64,000 bases of DNA from Marinobacterium alkalitolerans. GTDB taxonomy: Bacteria > Pseudomonadota > Gammaproteobacteria > Pseudomonadales > Balneatricaceae. This document shows positions 47,350 through 58,083 of this stretch, in pieces (position 1 is the stretch's first letter; each line of letters starts with the position of its first letter). The notes under the pieces were generated by a model. The model saw nothing but the letters and a program-made list of their open reading frames with translations, had not been told where the DNA came from and searched no databases. The translations under genes were made by a program, and so were the position numbers. Location of the stretch: the NCBI RefSeq assembly GCF_017776525.1, contig NZ_JACVEW010000001.1:124001-188000 (forward strand), given 5' to 3'.

Positions 47350-48195
47350 TTAAGTGAAGGCAGGTGCGGGTTCGCTGGCCTGTTCCAGCTCCTTCAGAGT
47401 CGCGTCCAGCACCGGCGAGATGGGGGCGTCCAGCTTGAGGCTCAGCAGTTCATCGGCACGGGTCCTGCCGAGTGTGAGGGCGGCGATGGGTTTGTTCCAT
47501 TCGCTGGCGCGGCGGCAGAAGCGGAAACCGGAATAGACCATCAGTGAGGAGCCGATCACCAGCAGGGCATCGGCCTGCTGAAGCGCTTCCAGAGCATCCA
47601 CGACGCGCTGTTTGGGTACGTTATCGCCGAAAAACACCACATCAGGCTTCAAGATGCCGCCGCAGCTCGGGCAGCCAGGAATACGGAAACCACTGAAATC
47701 CACTTCCAGGTCTGCATCGCCGTCCGGAGCGGTGGCGGCGCTCAGTTGGGTAAAGTCGGGGTTAAGCACTCCACTGCGTTCGTGCACCTCATCCCGGGTG
47801 CATGTGAAGTCACAGCTCATGCAGATGACACGGTCAGAGCGTCCATGCAGGTCAATGACGCGCTGGCTGCCGGCACGCTGGTGCAGACCGTCCACATTCT
47901 GGGTCACCAGCAGGTCGATATGCCCTTGCTGCTCCAGTCGGGCCAGGGCGGCATGCGAGGGGTTGGGCTGTGCATCCCGCATCACCGGCCAGCCCACCAG
48001 ACTACGGCCCCAGTAGCGCTTGCGGGTATGCTCGCAGCGCATGAAATCCGGGTGCTGCACCGGCTGCTTGCGTTTCCAGTCGCCATTCTTGTCGCGGTAG
48101 TCGGGGATACCGGAATCGGTACTGATGCCAGCGCCGGTCAGTACCAGCAGGTGTGGATGGCGATGGATGAAGTCAGTCAGTTCAGAGTGAGGCAT
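47350..48195 (-). CDS. Sirtuin NAD-dependent deacylase, zinc-containing (SIRT4-like class)
   Basis: 281 residues. NAD-binding GAGISTDSGIPDYRD, the catalytic region TQNVDGLHQRAG and the His in IDLHGRSD are intact. The zinc ribbon has its four Cys in CMSCD and CPSCGG. KPDVVFFGDNVP and VIGSSLMVYSGF complete the fold. The PDYR (rather than PTFR) form and the long zinc insert are those of class II sirtuins, which include ADP-ribosyl- and acyl-removing enzymes. Transcribed toward ugpB but separated by its promoter. Confidence 0.93.
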   Translation of the reverse strand: MPHSELTDFIHRHPHLLVLTGAGISTDSGIPDYRDKNGDWKRKQPVQHPDFMRCEHTRKRYWGRSLVGWPVMRDAQPNPSHAALARLEQQGHIDLLVTQNVDGLHQRAGSQRVIDLHGRSDRVICMSCDFTCTRDEVHERSGVLNPDFTQLSAATAPDGDADLEVDFSGFRIPGCPSCGGILKPDVVFFGDNVPKQRVVDALEALQQADALLVIGSSLMVYSGFRFCRRASEWNKPIAALTLGRTRADELLSLKLDAPISPVLDATLKELEQASEPAPAFT

Positions 48196-48266
48196 GGTCG
48201 TATCCGTTTAAGCTCTGACAGTTCGGTGTGCGCCGGTCAGCTGCCTTATGGTAGCAAGGGACTGCT

Positions 48267-48779
48267 TCAATGCTCCATATAGATCAGCTCATCCACCGGA
48301 TAACCGGCTTCGCGTGCTGTGTTGACCAGTTGCTCCAGCGTCTCTGTATCCATCTGTGGCGAACGTGAAAGTATCCACAGGTAGTCCCGATCCGGGCCGC
48401 TGACCAGCGAATATTGATAGTCTTCGTGGTCCAGCGCCATGATCACGTAGGCGCCATAGAAAGGCCCGAAAAAGGAAACTTTCAGGTAGCCGGTATCAGG
48501 GTCCTCGACAAAGTAGGCCTTGCCTTCGGCTTCGCGCCATTCTTTCTTTTCAGCATCATAGCCCCGGTTGATCACCCTGACGCCACTATCCTCACGCAGG
48601 CTGTACTGTGCCTGCACCTGACTCAGGCCACGCTCGAACGCATGATCGAGCCGAGCAATTTCGTACCAGGTGCCCAGGTATCGGTCGAGTTCAAAGTTCT
48701 GCACCGGTTCGACACGGTCCGGCAGGCTGGTACAGGCGGTGAGCACCATCAGCATCAGCCCTGAAAGCAGTGCGCGCAT
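48267..48779 (-). CDS. blc: Outer-membrane lipocalin
   Basis: 170 residues. A signal peptide ends in the lipobox LTAC (Cys near residue 16), giving a lipoprotein. The lipocalin fold shows the G-x-W motif in DRYLGTWYEIARLDHAFERG and the later YVIMALDHEDYQYSLVSGPDRDYLWILSR split between strands. Blc binds lysophospholipids or fatty acids at the outer membrane. I use the ATG at 48779 behind AGGAA; five additional in-frame codons upstream contain that ribosome-binding site. Confidence 0.93.
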   Translation of the reverse strand: MRALLSGLMLMVLTACTSLPDRVEPVQNFELDRYLGTWYEIARLDHAFERGLSQVQAQYSLREDSGVRVINRGYDAEKKEWREAEGKAYFVEDPDTGYLKVSFFGPFYGAYVIMALDHEDYQYSLVSGPDRDYLWILSRSPQMDTETLEQLVNTAREAGYPVDELIYMEH

Positions 48780-49002
48780 GAAAATTCCTCGCATCGGTAG
48801 GTCATGATCTCAGCTTAGTTGCTATACGCCGGCGTCAGGATCTGGACCATCCCGGGAACAGCTGCTCGCAAAGTTTCGATCAAATTGATCAATAGGGCTG
48901 CGTTGATGGCCCCTGCAGGGTGTATGAAAATATTCACCATCAGTATGTGGCCGGTCATCAGGCCTGCCGCCATGCGACCGAGCAATTTTAAGGAGTCTGC
49001 CC

Positions 49003-49806
49003 ATGTCCGCGCGTCAACCCACCCTGCTTGTCCCCCACGGGGCCGGTCCCTGTTTCTTCATGGACTGGAATCCAGCCCACGCCTGGGACCGGATGGCCGA
49101 ATATCTGAGCACCATTCGTAATCATCTGCCGGAACCGCCCAAAGCGATTCTGATGGTATCGGCACACTGGCTGGAAGCGGAATTTCGGGTTACCACCCAT
49201 GCCAGCCCTGAGCTGATTTATGACTATTATGGATTCCCCAGGCACACCTATGAGCTGACCTATCCTGCTCCCGGCGACCCTGCGCTGGCGCAGCAGGTGG
49301 TGGATCTGCTCGGTGAGGCAGGGCTGGCGGCATCCGGTGATGCGCAGCGCGGCTTTGACCATGGCATGTTTATTCCGCTGAAACTGATGTTTCCCGCCGC
49401 CGATATCCCGGTGGTGCAGCTGTCGCTGCGACAGGACATGGACCCCGAAGTTCACGTGAAGGCCGGACAGGCGTTGGCCTCCCTGCGTGATCAGGGGGTA
49501 TTGATTGTGGGCAGCGGCATGAGTTTTCATAACATGCAGGGGTATGGCGATCCGCGCTTTGGGCCGGTGTCCGATCTGTTTGACCACTGGCTCAAGCAGA
49601 CGGTTGAAGCCCCTGCCGCGGAACGCAATCAGGCTCTGAGTCAGTGGTCCGAAGCGCCCAATGCACGGCTGTGTCATCCGCCGCGGGCGGAAGAGCACCT
49701 GATTCCCTTGATGGTGGCCGCCGGTGCCGCAGGCGACGATGCAGGTCGTCAGGTGTTTACCGACCGGGTACTGGAAACCCGGCTGTCCGGCTTTCAGTTT
49801 GGCTAG
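49003..49806 (+). CDS. DODA-type extradiol ring-cleavage dioxygenase (YgiD-like)
   Basis: 267 residues. Class III (LigB-type) fold with metal-binding His residues in LLVPHGAGPCFFMDW and VSAHWLEAEF, and catalytic His in GFDHGMFIPLKLMFP and GSGMSFHNMQG. E. coli YgiD of this family opens L-DOPA to a zinc-dependent 4,5-cleavage product; the natural bacterial substrate is not settled. AAGGAG precedes the ATG. A palindrome GATCAA-A-TTGATC lies about 120 bp upstream. It is probably cotranscribed with the GGCT gene 10 bp downstream. Confidence 0.9.
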   Translation: MSARQPTLLVPHGAGPCFFMDWNPAHAWDRMAEYLSTIRNHLPEPPKAILMVSAHWLEAEFRVTTHASPELIYDYYGFPRHTYELTYPAPGDPALAQQVVDLLGEAGLAASGDAQRGFDHGMFIPLKLMFPAADIPVVQLSLRQDMDPEVHVKAGQALASLRDQGVLIVGSGMSFHNMQGYGDPRFGPVSDLFDHWLKQTVEAPAAERNQALSQWSEAPNARLCHPPRAEEHLIPLMVAAGAAGDDAGRQVFTDRVLETRLSGFQFG

Positions 49807-49816
49807 AGGAGCAGGC

Positions 49817-50194
49817 ATGTCCATTCAGGTCGCGGTCTATGGCACGTTGAAACGGGGTCAGAGCAATCACCATTATCTGGCGGGCGCCGCGTTTCGTGGC
49901 GAAGCCCGACTGGAGGGTTTTGCACTCTACGATCTGGGCCCCTGGCCAGCCGTGAAGCAGGCCAGAGGGGTGGTGCAGGTGGAAGTCTTCCAGGTGGACG
50001 CCGAGATGTTTGCCGCGCTGGATCAGCTGGAGGATTACTGCGCCCATGCCCCTGAAACCGGCCTTTATGACCGCATTGAAGTGGACACGCCCTATGGCCG
50101 GACCTGGCTGTACCTGTACAACCACGAGGTTCAGCCCGAACAGCACCTGCCCGGGGGCAACTGGGTCGGGCGTCAGGGCTCCATCCAGCGCTGA
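49817..50194 (+). CDS. Gamma-glutamylcyclotransferase-fold protein (AIG2/YtfP type)
   Basis: 125 residues. The substrate-binding loop VAVYGTLKRGQSNHHYL at the N-terminus is the family signature, and the catalytic acid lies in ALDQLEDYC near residue 70. Some members cleave gamma-glutamyl-amino acids to 5-oxoproline. AGGAG is 5 nt before the ATG. The 3' end overlaps the convergent sirtuin gene by 22 bp. Confidence 0.9.
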   Translation: MSIQVAVYGTLKRGQSNHHYLAGAAFRGEARLEGFALYDLGPWPAVKQARGVVQVEVFQVDAEMFAALDQLEDYCAHAPETGLYDRIEVDTPYGRTWLYLYNHEVQPEQHLPGGNWVGRQGSIQR

Positions 50195-50910
50195 ATCCAG
50201 CGTCGTACCGGGGAATCTGCCTGCATCGCTTCAACGGCGCCCATGCGATAGTGCTCGGTGTAGGGTTTGAATCCGGCTCCCGGCATGCGGTCGTAGGGGC
50301 AGTCCTCGGTCGGGTCCACATACAGAATGGTGGCTGCGCCGCTGCTGCCCTGCCAGGCCTGGAGGCAGAACTGCACCACCGACTCGCTGCTGCCGATCAC
50401 CAGCACCAGGTCGTGTCGGGTCAGGGAGTTCATCAGCTCAAACAGGTCGCGATAGACCGGTGCGACCTCGCCGAAAAACACCACATTGGGTTTGAAGTGG
50501 GGCGGGTGCGCCGCATGATCAAACGCCTCGTAGCCGATCGGCTCGATCCTGCCGTCCGCCAGGTTGACCAGCTCCAGCAGGTTGCCGTGGATATGCTCGA
50601 CCTGAGGGCTGCCGGCCCGCTCGTGCAGGTCGTCCACATTGGTGGTCATCAGGCGTACCCGTTCACCATAGGCCTGTTGCAGCTCAGCAAGGGCGCGATG
50701 AGCGGCGTTGGGCTCGACTCCACGCAGGGCAGTGCGACGTGCATTGTAGAAGGCGTGCACCAGAGCGTAGTTCTGCTCGAAGGTGTCGATGTTGCAGACT
50801 TCGTCGATGCGGTGGTTATGCCAGAGGCCGTCAGGGCCGGTGCGAAAGGTAGGGACGCCGGACTCGGCGGAGACGCCGGCGCCGGTAAAGATGATCAGGC
50901 GTTTTTGCAT
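50173..50910 (-). CDS. Sirtuin-family protein lacking the zinc Cys ligands
   Basis: 245 residues. The NAD-binding GAGVSAESGVPTFRT, the TTNVDDLHERAG loop and the His in VEHIHGNLLE keep the sirtuin catalytic core. The region that should carry the four zinc-binding Cys (about residues 115-150) has none. The NVDDLH sequence replaces the usual N(I/V)DGLH. It is not closely related to the sirtuin at 47350. Possibly an ADP-ribose or NAD-handling variant; a deacylase role should not be assumed. Confidence 0.85.
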   Translation of the reverse strand: MQKRLIIFTGAGVSAESGVPTFRTGPDGLWHNHRIDEVCNIDTFEQNYALVHAFYNARRTALRGVEPNAAHRALAELQQAYGERVRLMTTNVDDLHERAGSPQVEHIHGNLLELVNLADGRIEPIGYEAFDHAAHPPHFKPNVVFFGEVAPVYRDLFELMNSLTRHDLVLVIGSSESVVQFCLQAWQGSSGAATILYVDPTEDCPYDRMPGAGFKPYTEHYRMGAVEAMQADSPVRRWIQRWMEP

Positions 50911-50961
50911 GGGGCTGGACCTCGTTGTTGCGCCTGTTCGAGTGTACCAGCCCTGTGGATG

Positions 50962-50994
50962 AAAAGTGCACCGGTAACCGGGGCTACCGGTGCA
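50962..50994 (-). terminator. Hairpin terminator after the NSS transporter gene
   Basis: 10-bp perfect stem TGCACCGGTA / TACCGGTGCA with an 8-nt loop, followed on the minus strand by CTTTTC, 14 bp after the gene. The T-tract is short. Confidence 0.6.
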
Positions 50995-51007
50995 GGTTGA
51001 GACCCGA

Positions 51008-52414
51008 TCAGCTCAGGTTGTAGATAAAGACCACCAGTACGGCGATCGGGGTCACGAACTTCAGGGTGTTGTACCAGAGGCTGAAGCCACCGGCAGACAG
51101 CGAAAGTTCGTTTTCCAGAGCCTGCTTCGACATGAACCAGCCGACCAGTACCGCGACCAGCAGACCGCCCAGCGGCAGCAGGATGTTGGCGGTCAGGTAA
51201 TCCAGCAGGTCGAAGATGGTCTTGCCCTCGAACATGGCAAACATGCCCAGCGGGGTGACATCAGACCAGAGGTTGAGCGACAGGATAGAAGCGATGCCCA
51301 GTGCCCAGCAGACAAAACCGGCGATCAGGGTACTGATGGTACGGTTCATGCCTTTCTGCTCTTCCAGCCACTCCACCAGCGGCTCCAGCAGTGAAATGCC
51401 GGAGGTCCAGGCTGCAAATACCAGCAGCACGAAGAACAGGGTTCCGAACAGGGTGCCCATCGGCATCTGGCCGAACGCCAGCGGCAGGGTCTGGAAGATC
51501 AGGCCCGGACCGGCCCCCGGCTCCATGCCGTTGGCGAAGACGATCGGGAAGATGGCCAGACCGGCCAGCAGTGCCACACCGGTATCCATCACGGAAACGG
51601 TGATGGAGGCCTTGGCGATGGAGACGTTTTTCGGCAGGTAGGAACCGTAGGCCATCATCACGGCCATGCCGAGGCTGAGGGTGAAGAAGGCGTGACCGAG
51701 CGCGACCAGCACGCCGGAGGTGGACAGCTTGGAAAAGTCAGGCTGGAACAGGAAGCTGACCGCCTGGCTGAAGTGACCGGAGGTCATGGCATAGCCGACC
51801 ATGATCAGCAGCAGTACGAACAGACCTGGCATCAGGATGCTGGTCGCACGCTCAAGACCGGAGCTGACCCCGCGGGCGACAACCACCATTACCAGTGCCA
51901 TGAACAGGGTGTGCCAGCTGAGTAGCGTCATCGGGTCGCTGAGCAGGCCGGAGAAGATTCCGCCCACGGCTTCGGCGGTCTGTCCGCTGAACTGGCCCGA
52001 TGCGGAGGTGCCCACATAGGACAGCGCCCAGCCACCGATAACTGAGTAGAACGACAGAATCAGGAAACCGGCCAGAACGCCCACGGCGCCCACCAGTTTC
52101 CACAAGGGGTTGAGCTTGTCCCGCTCGGTGATCAAACGCAGACTGTTGACCGGGCTGCGGCCACCTCGGCGACCGATCAGCACCTCTGCCATCATGATCG
52201 GGATACCGACCGCGGCAATACAGATCAGATAGACCATGACAAAGGCCCCGCCACCGTGCTCACCGGTGATGTAGGGGAATTTCCAGATGTTGCCCAGCCC
52301 GACGGCCGAGCCGGTTGCGGCCAGAATAAAGGCCAGTCGTGAGGACCAGAAACCACGTTTGCTGACGGTGCCCTCCTGGACACCGGTCGCGGTGGCGGAA
52401 GAAGAGTAGGACAT
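51008..52414 (-). CDS. Sodium-dependent transporter, NSS/SNF family
   Basis: 468 residues with about eleven to twelve predicted helices. The sodium- and substrate-binding first helix is FILAATGSAVGLGNIWKFP, with the conserved GGGAF after it, as in LeuT-type amino-acid:sodium symporters. It is last of a three-gene series with the amino-acid dehydrogenase and indolepyruvate oxidoreductase, so a branched-chain or aromatic amino acid is the probable cargo. This is inferred from context. Confidence 0.93.
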   Translation of the reverse strand: MSYSSSATATGVQEGTVSKRGFWSSRLAFILAATGSAVGLGNIWKFPYITGEHGGGAFVMVYLICIAAVGIPIMMAEVLIGRRGGRSPVNSLRLITERDKLNPLWKLVGAVGVLAGFLILSFYSVIGGWALSYVGTSASGQFSGQTAEAVGGIFSGLLSDPMTLLSWHTLFMALVMVVVARGVSSGLERATSILMPGLFVLLLIMVGYAMTSGHFSQAVSFLFQPDFSKLSTSGVLVALGHAFFTLSLGMAVMMAYGSYLPKNVSIAKASITVSVMDTGVALLAGLAIFPIVFANGMEPGAGPGLIFQTLPLAFGQMPMGTLFGTLFFVLLVFAAWTSGISLLEPLVEWLEEQKGMNRTISTLIAGFVCWALGIASILSLNLWSDVTPLGMFAMFEGKTIFDLLDYLTANILLPLGGLLVAVLVGWFMSKQALENELSLSAGGFSLWYNTLKFVTPIAVLVVFIYNLS

Positions 52415-52502
52415 AGCTGTCTCCTGCTTGGGTTTTCTTGTTTTCGGGGGACAGGAGCCGACCGGAGCCGGCTCAAGTATGAATGTTCAACACCTCAGGC
52501 AA

Positions 52503-53594
<1,092 letters not shown>

Positions 53595-53683
53595 GGTGTT
53601 TCCTTCAAAATCAGTGGCCCCGCAGTGCCGCGCAGGCACTGTTCAGGGCGAAAAATCGGGTGTTGGCGTCTCGGTACCGTCGG

Positions 53684-56600
53684 TCAGGCAGTGGCCCCAT
53701 CCAGATCAGCCGTTTCAGCGCCGAGCGCGCTGCGCAGTTGCGCACGCTCCTGCCGGGCGGCCTCATAGGCGGCTTCCTTGACCGGGCCATAGCCGCGGAT
53801 TCGGCTGGGCAGGGATGCCAGCGTGCGCGCGGTGGCCAGCTGGTCTGCGTCCAGATGCTGAATCAGCCAGTGGATATCGGCCTCGTACTCGCGGATCAGG
53901 TTGCGCTCCAGGCGACGGTCCGCGCTGTAACCGAACAGGTCCAGCGGGGTGCCGCGCAGGCCTCGCATGCCGGCCAGCAGCTTGAAGCCGCGCTCCATCC
54001 AGGGACCGAACTTGAGCTTGCGCGGGCGACCGCCTGCCTTGTTGCGACTGAGCAGCGGGGGTGCCAGGTTGAACTCCAGCTCGTAATCGCCTTCAAACTC
54101 TTCCTCCAGCTGGCGGCGCAGGCTGCCGTTGCTGAACAGGCGCGCCACTTCGTACTCGTCCTTGTAGGCCAGTACCTTGGCGTAGTTCTCGGCGACCGCC
54201 CGAACCAGAATGGCGTCACCGCCCGCTTTCGATTGAGTCGCCTGCTCCACCTTGCGCACCAGTGATTCGTAACGTTTGGCCAGACGGGTGTTCTGGTAGT
54301 CGACCAGATGGCGCTTGTTGCGCGCGATCACATCTTCCAGCGAGTCCAGCACCTGCAGCGGGTTGCCCTTGGGTTTGGGGAATGCCAGTGCCTGCACCGC
54401 GTCCAGATCGTAGGCCGCACGGCGACCCCAGAGGAATGCCAGCTTATTCTTGTCCACGGCCACGTTGTTCAGTTCGATGGCACGCTCGATCGATTCCGCT
54501 TTCAGCGGCAACAGCCCCTGCTGGTAGGCGAAACCGACCGTGAACAGGTTCACCGCCATGCCATCACCCATCAGGGCCTTGGCCAGTGCGCCGGCATCGA
54601 AGAACCAGCTGCCGTCTGCGCGGCAGGCCTCACGGATGCTGGCTTCCATGGACTCGCCCGGGTACTGCAGGTCCGGGTTGCGGGTAAAGGCAGCCGGCAT
54701 GGCGGTTTCGGTGTTCACCACGCTGCGCGAGAAGCGGTTGTCCAGCTTGGCCAGCGCCTCATCGCTGGCGGCTACCATCAGGTCAAACGCCAGCATCAGA
54801 TCGGCTTCACCGGCGGGGATACGCACGGCATGGATATCCTCCTGACGGTTGCCGATACGGATATGGCTGACCACGGCACCGAATTTCTGCGCCAGACCGG
54901 CCTGATCCAGCACCGCCACGCCCTTGCCTTCCAGATGCGCGGCCATGCCGAGCAGGGCACTCACGGTGACCACACCGGTGCCGCCCACGCCGGTCATCAG
55001 AATGCTGTAGGGATCGTGCTCGCCCTGGTAGCGGGGTTCCGGCAGTGCATCAAAGGCCACGTCCTGGCTGACGCCGGCGGGCTTTTTCAGTTTGCCGCCC
55101 TTCACGGTGACAAAGCTGGGGCAGAACCCGCGCACGCAGCTGAAGTCCTTGTTACAGGCGGACTGGTCGATGCTGCGCTTGCGACCCTGTTCGGTCTCCT
55201 TGGGCAGAATCGACAGGCAGTTGGACTGGATACCGCAGTCGCCGCAGCCTTCGCAGACATCGGCGTGGATCATGACGCGCTGGTCCGGGTCCACCATGCT
55301 GCCGCGCTTGCGGCGACGGCGCTTCTCGGCGGCGCAGGTCTGATCGTAAATGATGACGGAGCAGCCTTCGATTTCGCGCATTTCGCGCTGGATCGCATCC
55401 AGATCATCACGGTGATGGAAGGTGGTGCGGTCGGCGAAGTCGGCCCGTGAGGGGTACTTGTCGATATCGTCGCTGACCACCGCGATGCGGCGCACCCCTT
55501 CACCGTAGAGCTGGTGACTGATCTGCTGCACGGTGAGTGTGCCGTCGACGGGCTGACCGCCGGTCATGGCCACGGCATCGTTGTAGAGAATCTTGTAGGT
55601 GATGTTGGCACCGGACGCGATGGAGGCGCGGATCGCCAGCAGGCCCGAGTGGAAGTAGGTGCCATCGCCCAGGTTCTGGAACACGTGCTTTTGCGAGGTG
55701 AAGGGCGCCTGGCCCAGCCAGGTTACGCCTTCGCCGCCCATCTGGGTGAAGGTATCGGTGCCGCGCTCCATCCAGGTGGCCATGTAGTGACAGCCAATCC
55801 CGCCCAGCGCACGGCTGCCTTCCGGGACCTGAGTGGAGGTATTGTGCGGGCAGCCGGAGCAGAAGTGCGGGGTGCGTTCCAGTCGCTCGCGCGGCTGGGC
55901 CAGGCTGGATTCCTTCTCGGTGAGAAAATCCAGACGTTCACGCAGCTGATCGGTGCAGTAGCGATCGCGGATGCGGCTGGCGATGGCGCGTGCCACCATG
56001 GCCGGCGTCAGTTCGGAAATGGAGGGCAGCAGCTCCATACCCTGCTCATCGCATTTTCCGATGATGCGCGGGCGCTGCTGGTCCTGCCAGCCATAGAGCT
56101 GGGTGCGGATCTGATCTTCGATCAGGCCGCGTTTCTCTTCCACCACCAGAATTTCTTCCAGCCCCGAGGCAAACTCGAAGATGCCCTCCGGCTCCAGCGG
56201 CCAGGGCATGGCGACCTTGTAGACGCAGAGACCGATCGTTTCACGCTCGGCTTCGCCCAGCCCCAGATCGGACAGGGCCTGAATGACATCCAGATAGGAT
56301 TTGCCGGTGGTGACGATGCCGATGCGTGGCTGGCTGGCGCTCAGAACCGTCTTGTCGAGACGGTTGGCGCGGCAGAACGCCTTGGCGGCGGCCAGCTTGT
56401 AGCGATGCAGGCGTTCTTCCTGCTGCAGCGGCTTGTCCGGCCAGCGTGCGTTGAGGCCATCTGCGGGCAGCTCCACGTCGGTCGGGATCTTGATGTCGAT
56501 GTGGCTCAGTTCCAGATTGGCGGTGATGGAGGAGTCCATCACTTCCGCCAGTGCCTTGAAACCGACCCAGCAGCCACTGAAGCGTGACATGGCCCAGCCA

Positions 56601-57148
56601 TAGAGGCCCAGATCGAGAATTTCCTGTACGCCGCTGGGGTTGAGGACCGGCATGGAGGCATCCATGAAACCGTAGTCGCTCTGATGCGGCAGAGTGGAGG
56701 ACTTGCAGGCATGGTCGTCGCCCGCGATGGCGAGGACGCCCCCGTATTGGGAGGAGCCGGCGGCATTGGCATGCTTGAATACGTCGCCGGTACGGTCGAC
56801 GCCCGGCCCCTTGCCGTACCAGAGGGCAAACACGCCATCGTATTCGGCGCCCTCGAACATGTTCACCTGCTGGGAACCCCAGACGGCGGTAGCGCCCAGG
56901 TCTTCGTTCACACCGGGCAGAAAGTGAACCTTGTGCTGTTTCAGGTAGTCCTTGGCTTTCCACAGGACCTTGTCAAAGCCGCCCAGTGGCGAGCCGCGGT
57001 AACCGGAAATAAAACCGGCGGTATTGAGGCCGTTCAGCTGATCGAGCCGGGCCTGCAGCAGCGGGAGTCGTGCCAGTGCCTGGCTGCCGGTCATGTAGAC
57101 CGGGCCGGATTCGCGCTCCCATACGTCGTTGAGACTGACATCACGCAT
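53684..57148 (-). CDS. Indolepyruvate:ferredoxin oxidoreductase, fused subunits
   Basis: 1154 residues, combining the alpha (thiamine-diphosphate), ferredoxin-like and gamma portions. N-terminal YMTGSQALARLPLLQARLD and ISGYRGSPLGGFDK, the thiamine region GIGCHYMA and MGGEGVTWLGQAPF, then Cys clusters CEGCGDCGIQSNC and CNKDFSCVRGFCP for Fe-S centres, then the gamma-type GVGGTGVVTVSALLGMAA. It converts aryl- or branched 2-keto acids to acyl-CoA with reduction of ferredoxin. With the amino-acid dehydrogenase downstream it forms a deamination-plus-decarboxylation route. Confidence 0.93.
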   Translation of the reverse strand: MRDVSLNDVWERESGPVYMTGSQALARLPLLQARLDQLNGLNTAGFISGYRGSPLGGFDKVLWKAKDYLKQHKVHFLPGVNEDLGATAVWGSQQVNMFEGAEYDGVFALWYGKGPGVDRTGDVFKHANAAGSSQYGGVLAIAGDDHACKSSTLPHQSDYGFMDASMPVLNPSGVQEILDLGLYGWAMSRFSGCWVGFKALAEVMDSSITANLELSHIDIKIPTDVELPADGLNARWPDKPLQQEERLHRYKLAAAKAFCRANRLDKTVLSASQPRIGIVTTGKSYLDVIQALSDLGLGEAERETIGLCVYKVAMPWPLEPEGIFEFASGLEEILVVEEKRGLIEDQIRTQLYGWQDQQRPRIIGKCDEQGMELLPSISELTPAMVARAIASRIRDRYCTDQLRERLDFLTEKESSLAQPRERLERTPHFCSGCPHNTSTQVPEGSRALGGIGCHYMATWMERGTDTFTQMGGEGVTWLGQAPFTSQKHVFQNLGDGTYFHSGLLAIRASIASGANITYKILYNDAVAMTGGQPVDGTLTVQQISHQLYGEGVRRIAVVSDDIDKYPSRADFADRTTFHHRDDLDAIQREMREIEGCSVIIYDQTCAAEKRRRRKRGSMVDPDQRVMIHADVCEGCGDCGIQSNCLSILPKETEQGRKRSIDQSACNKDFSCVRGFCPSFVTVKGGKLKKPAGVSQDVAFDALPEPRYQGEHDPYSILMTGVGGTGVVTVSALLGMAAHLEGKGVAVLDQAGLAQKFGAVVSHIRIGNRQEDIHAVRIPAGEADLMLAFDLMVAASDEALAKLDNRFSRSVVNTETAMPAAFTRNPDLQYPGESMEASIREACRADGSWFFDAGALAKALMGDGMAVNLFTVGFAYQQGLLPLKAESIERAIELNNVAVDKNKLAFLWGRRAAYDLDAVQALAFPKPKGNPLQVLDSLEDVIARNKRHLVDYQNTRLAKRYESLVRKVEQATQSKAGGDAILVRAVAENYAKVLAYKDEYEVARLFSNGSLRRQLEEEFEGDYELEFNLAPPLLSRNKAGGRPRKLKFGPWMERGFKLLAGMRGLRGTPLDLFGYSADRRLERNLIREYEADIHWLIQHLDADQLATARTLASLPSRIRGYGPVKEAAYEAARQERAQLRSALGAETADLDGATA

Positions 57149-57645
57149 AGCGTCACCTTTTTCCTAAGAGGCCGGATGCAGACACAGGGGTGCCCTGACC
57201 GGACCGTGAACCGGAAACTGTTGGAACGGATTCAGCAGAGCATCAGACGCAGGTGGTCTGAGGCTTGGGCGTCAGTGCGCCGGCGAATCCTGTGGAAAAA
57301 GATGAAGCTGGAGGTGAAACGGATAGACTGCGCCCAGTGCGCAGCAGGGCTGGAGAAGCCATGTGCAGTGTCATAGTGAAATCCTCTACCACCTGCCCGG
57401 ATCACGGTGCTGGCGGCTTAATCTTGTTTTTGTTGTACGGATTTTGGCCGTATTGGCGATTTCGGTGTCCGATTGCCCTTATGGGGATCGAACGCAAATT
57501 AACCTAGAGACTTTTCCATGCAGGGTCAATGGCTATTTTGTGACCATGACAATCACGGCAACATGAACCTCTCAACGTGTCGGTGGAGGCGGTGCCGGGC
57601 GCAGGGGTATACTGACGCGCACGCAAACAGACCGAAGAGAACACA
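57149..57645. promoter_or_regulatory. Intergenic region upstream of the indolepyruvate oxidoreductase gene
   Basis: 497 bp between divergent genes. Short ORFs inside lack ribosome-binding sites and any recognisable protein pattern. TATACT near 57609 is a fair -10 for the small gene at 57646, but no good -35 is seen. No terminator, RNA gene or repeat is evident. Confidence 0.35.
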
Positions 57646-58047
57646 ATGCTGGACCTCTCCATCGGCCCTCTCAGGGTGCAAACACTGGTAGAACAGTTTG
57701 AGATGCTGGGCGCGACCGCGGTCGTGCAGGGGCCGGTTTTGCAGGTGTCACAGCAGGACTGCCACTTCGCGTTCTGCTGGGAAGAGGCCCCCGGGGACTG
57801 GTGCACGCGGTCGCTGGCGATGGCACCAGAGATGCCTGTGCTCATCATCAGCCTGGATCAGGCACTGGCAAGTCTGCAGGGCAGCGGTGCTGACGCATCG
57901 TACTGTCGCCTGGTGCAGGTCGACACGGCAGAAGCGGCGTTTGCGGCCCACCGGCAGGCGCTGGAAGCGGGGGAGGTTGAGCGCGTGCTGTTCTGCCTGT
58001 CGGTACAGGACAGTAACAGTACGCTGGTCTGTGATTACATCGTCTGA
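57646..58047 (+). CDS. Hypothetical protein
   Basis: 133 residues, no signal peptide or membrane segment. The sequence is acidic and has scattered Cys (DCHFAFCWEE, DASYCRL, VLFCLSV, TLVCDYIV), not in a recognised metal motif. The first half alternates short strands, the second half contains a helix AAFAAHRQALEAGEVERV. I do not recognise the family. It is a lone plus-strand gene ending 36 bp before the convergent proV stop, with a GC-rich hairpin between. Purine-rich GAAGAGAA precedes the ATG. Confidence 0.65.
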   Translation: MLDLSIGPLRVQTLVEQFEMLGATAVVQGPVLQVSQQDCHFAFCWEEAPGDWCTRSLAMAPEMPVLIISLDQALASLQGSGADASYCRLVQVDTAEAAFAAHRQALEAGEVERVLFCLSVQDSNSTLVCDYIV

Positions 58048-58050
58048 CGG

Positions 58051-58072
58051 CCGGGGCTGCAGGCAGCCCCGG
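58051..58072. other. GC-rich hairpin between convergent genes
   Basis: Perfect 9-bp stem CCGGGGCTG / CAGCCCCGG with a 4-nt loop in the 36-bp gap between the hypothetical gene and proV. No T-run on either side; possibly a shared 3'-end structure. Confidence 0.5.
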
Positions 58073-58083
58073 GCTCGGCAGAA

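Noticed and set aside
57265-57507. 80-codon plus-strand frame in the gap before the indolepyruvate oxidoreductase gene.
   Set aside because: No ribosome-binding site, no family pattern, and it overlaps the probable promoter region.
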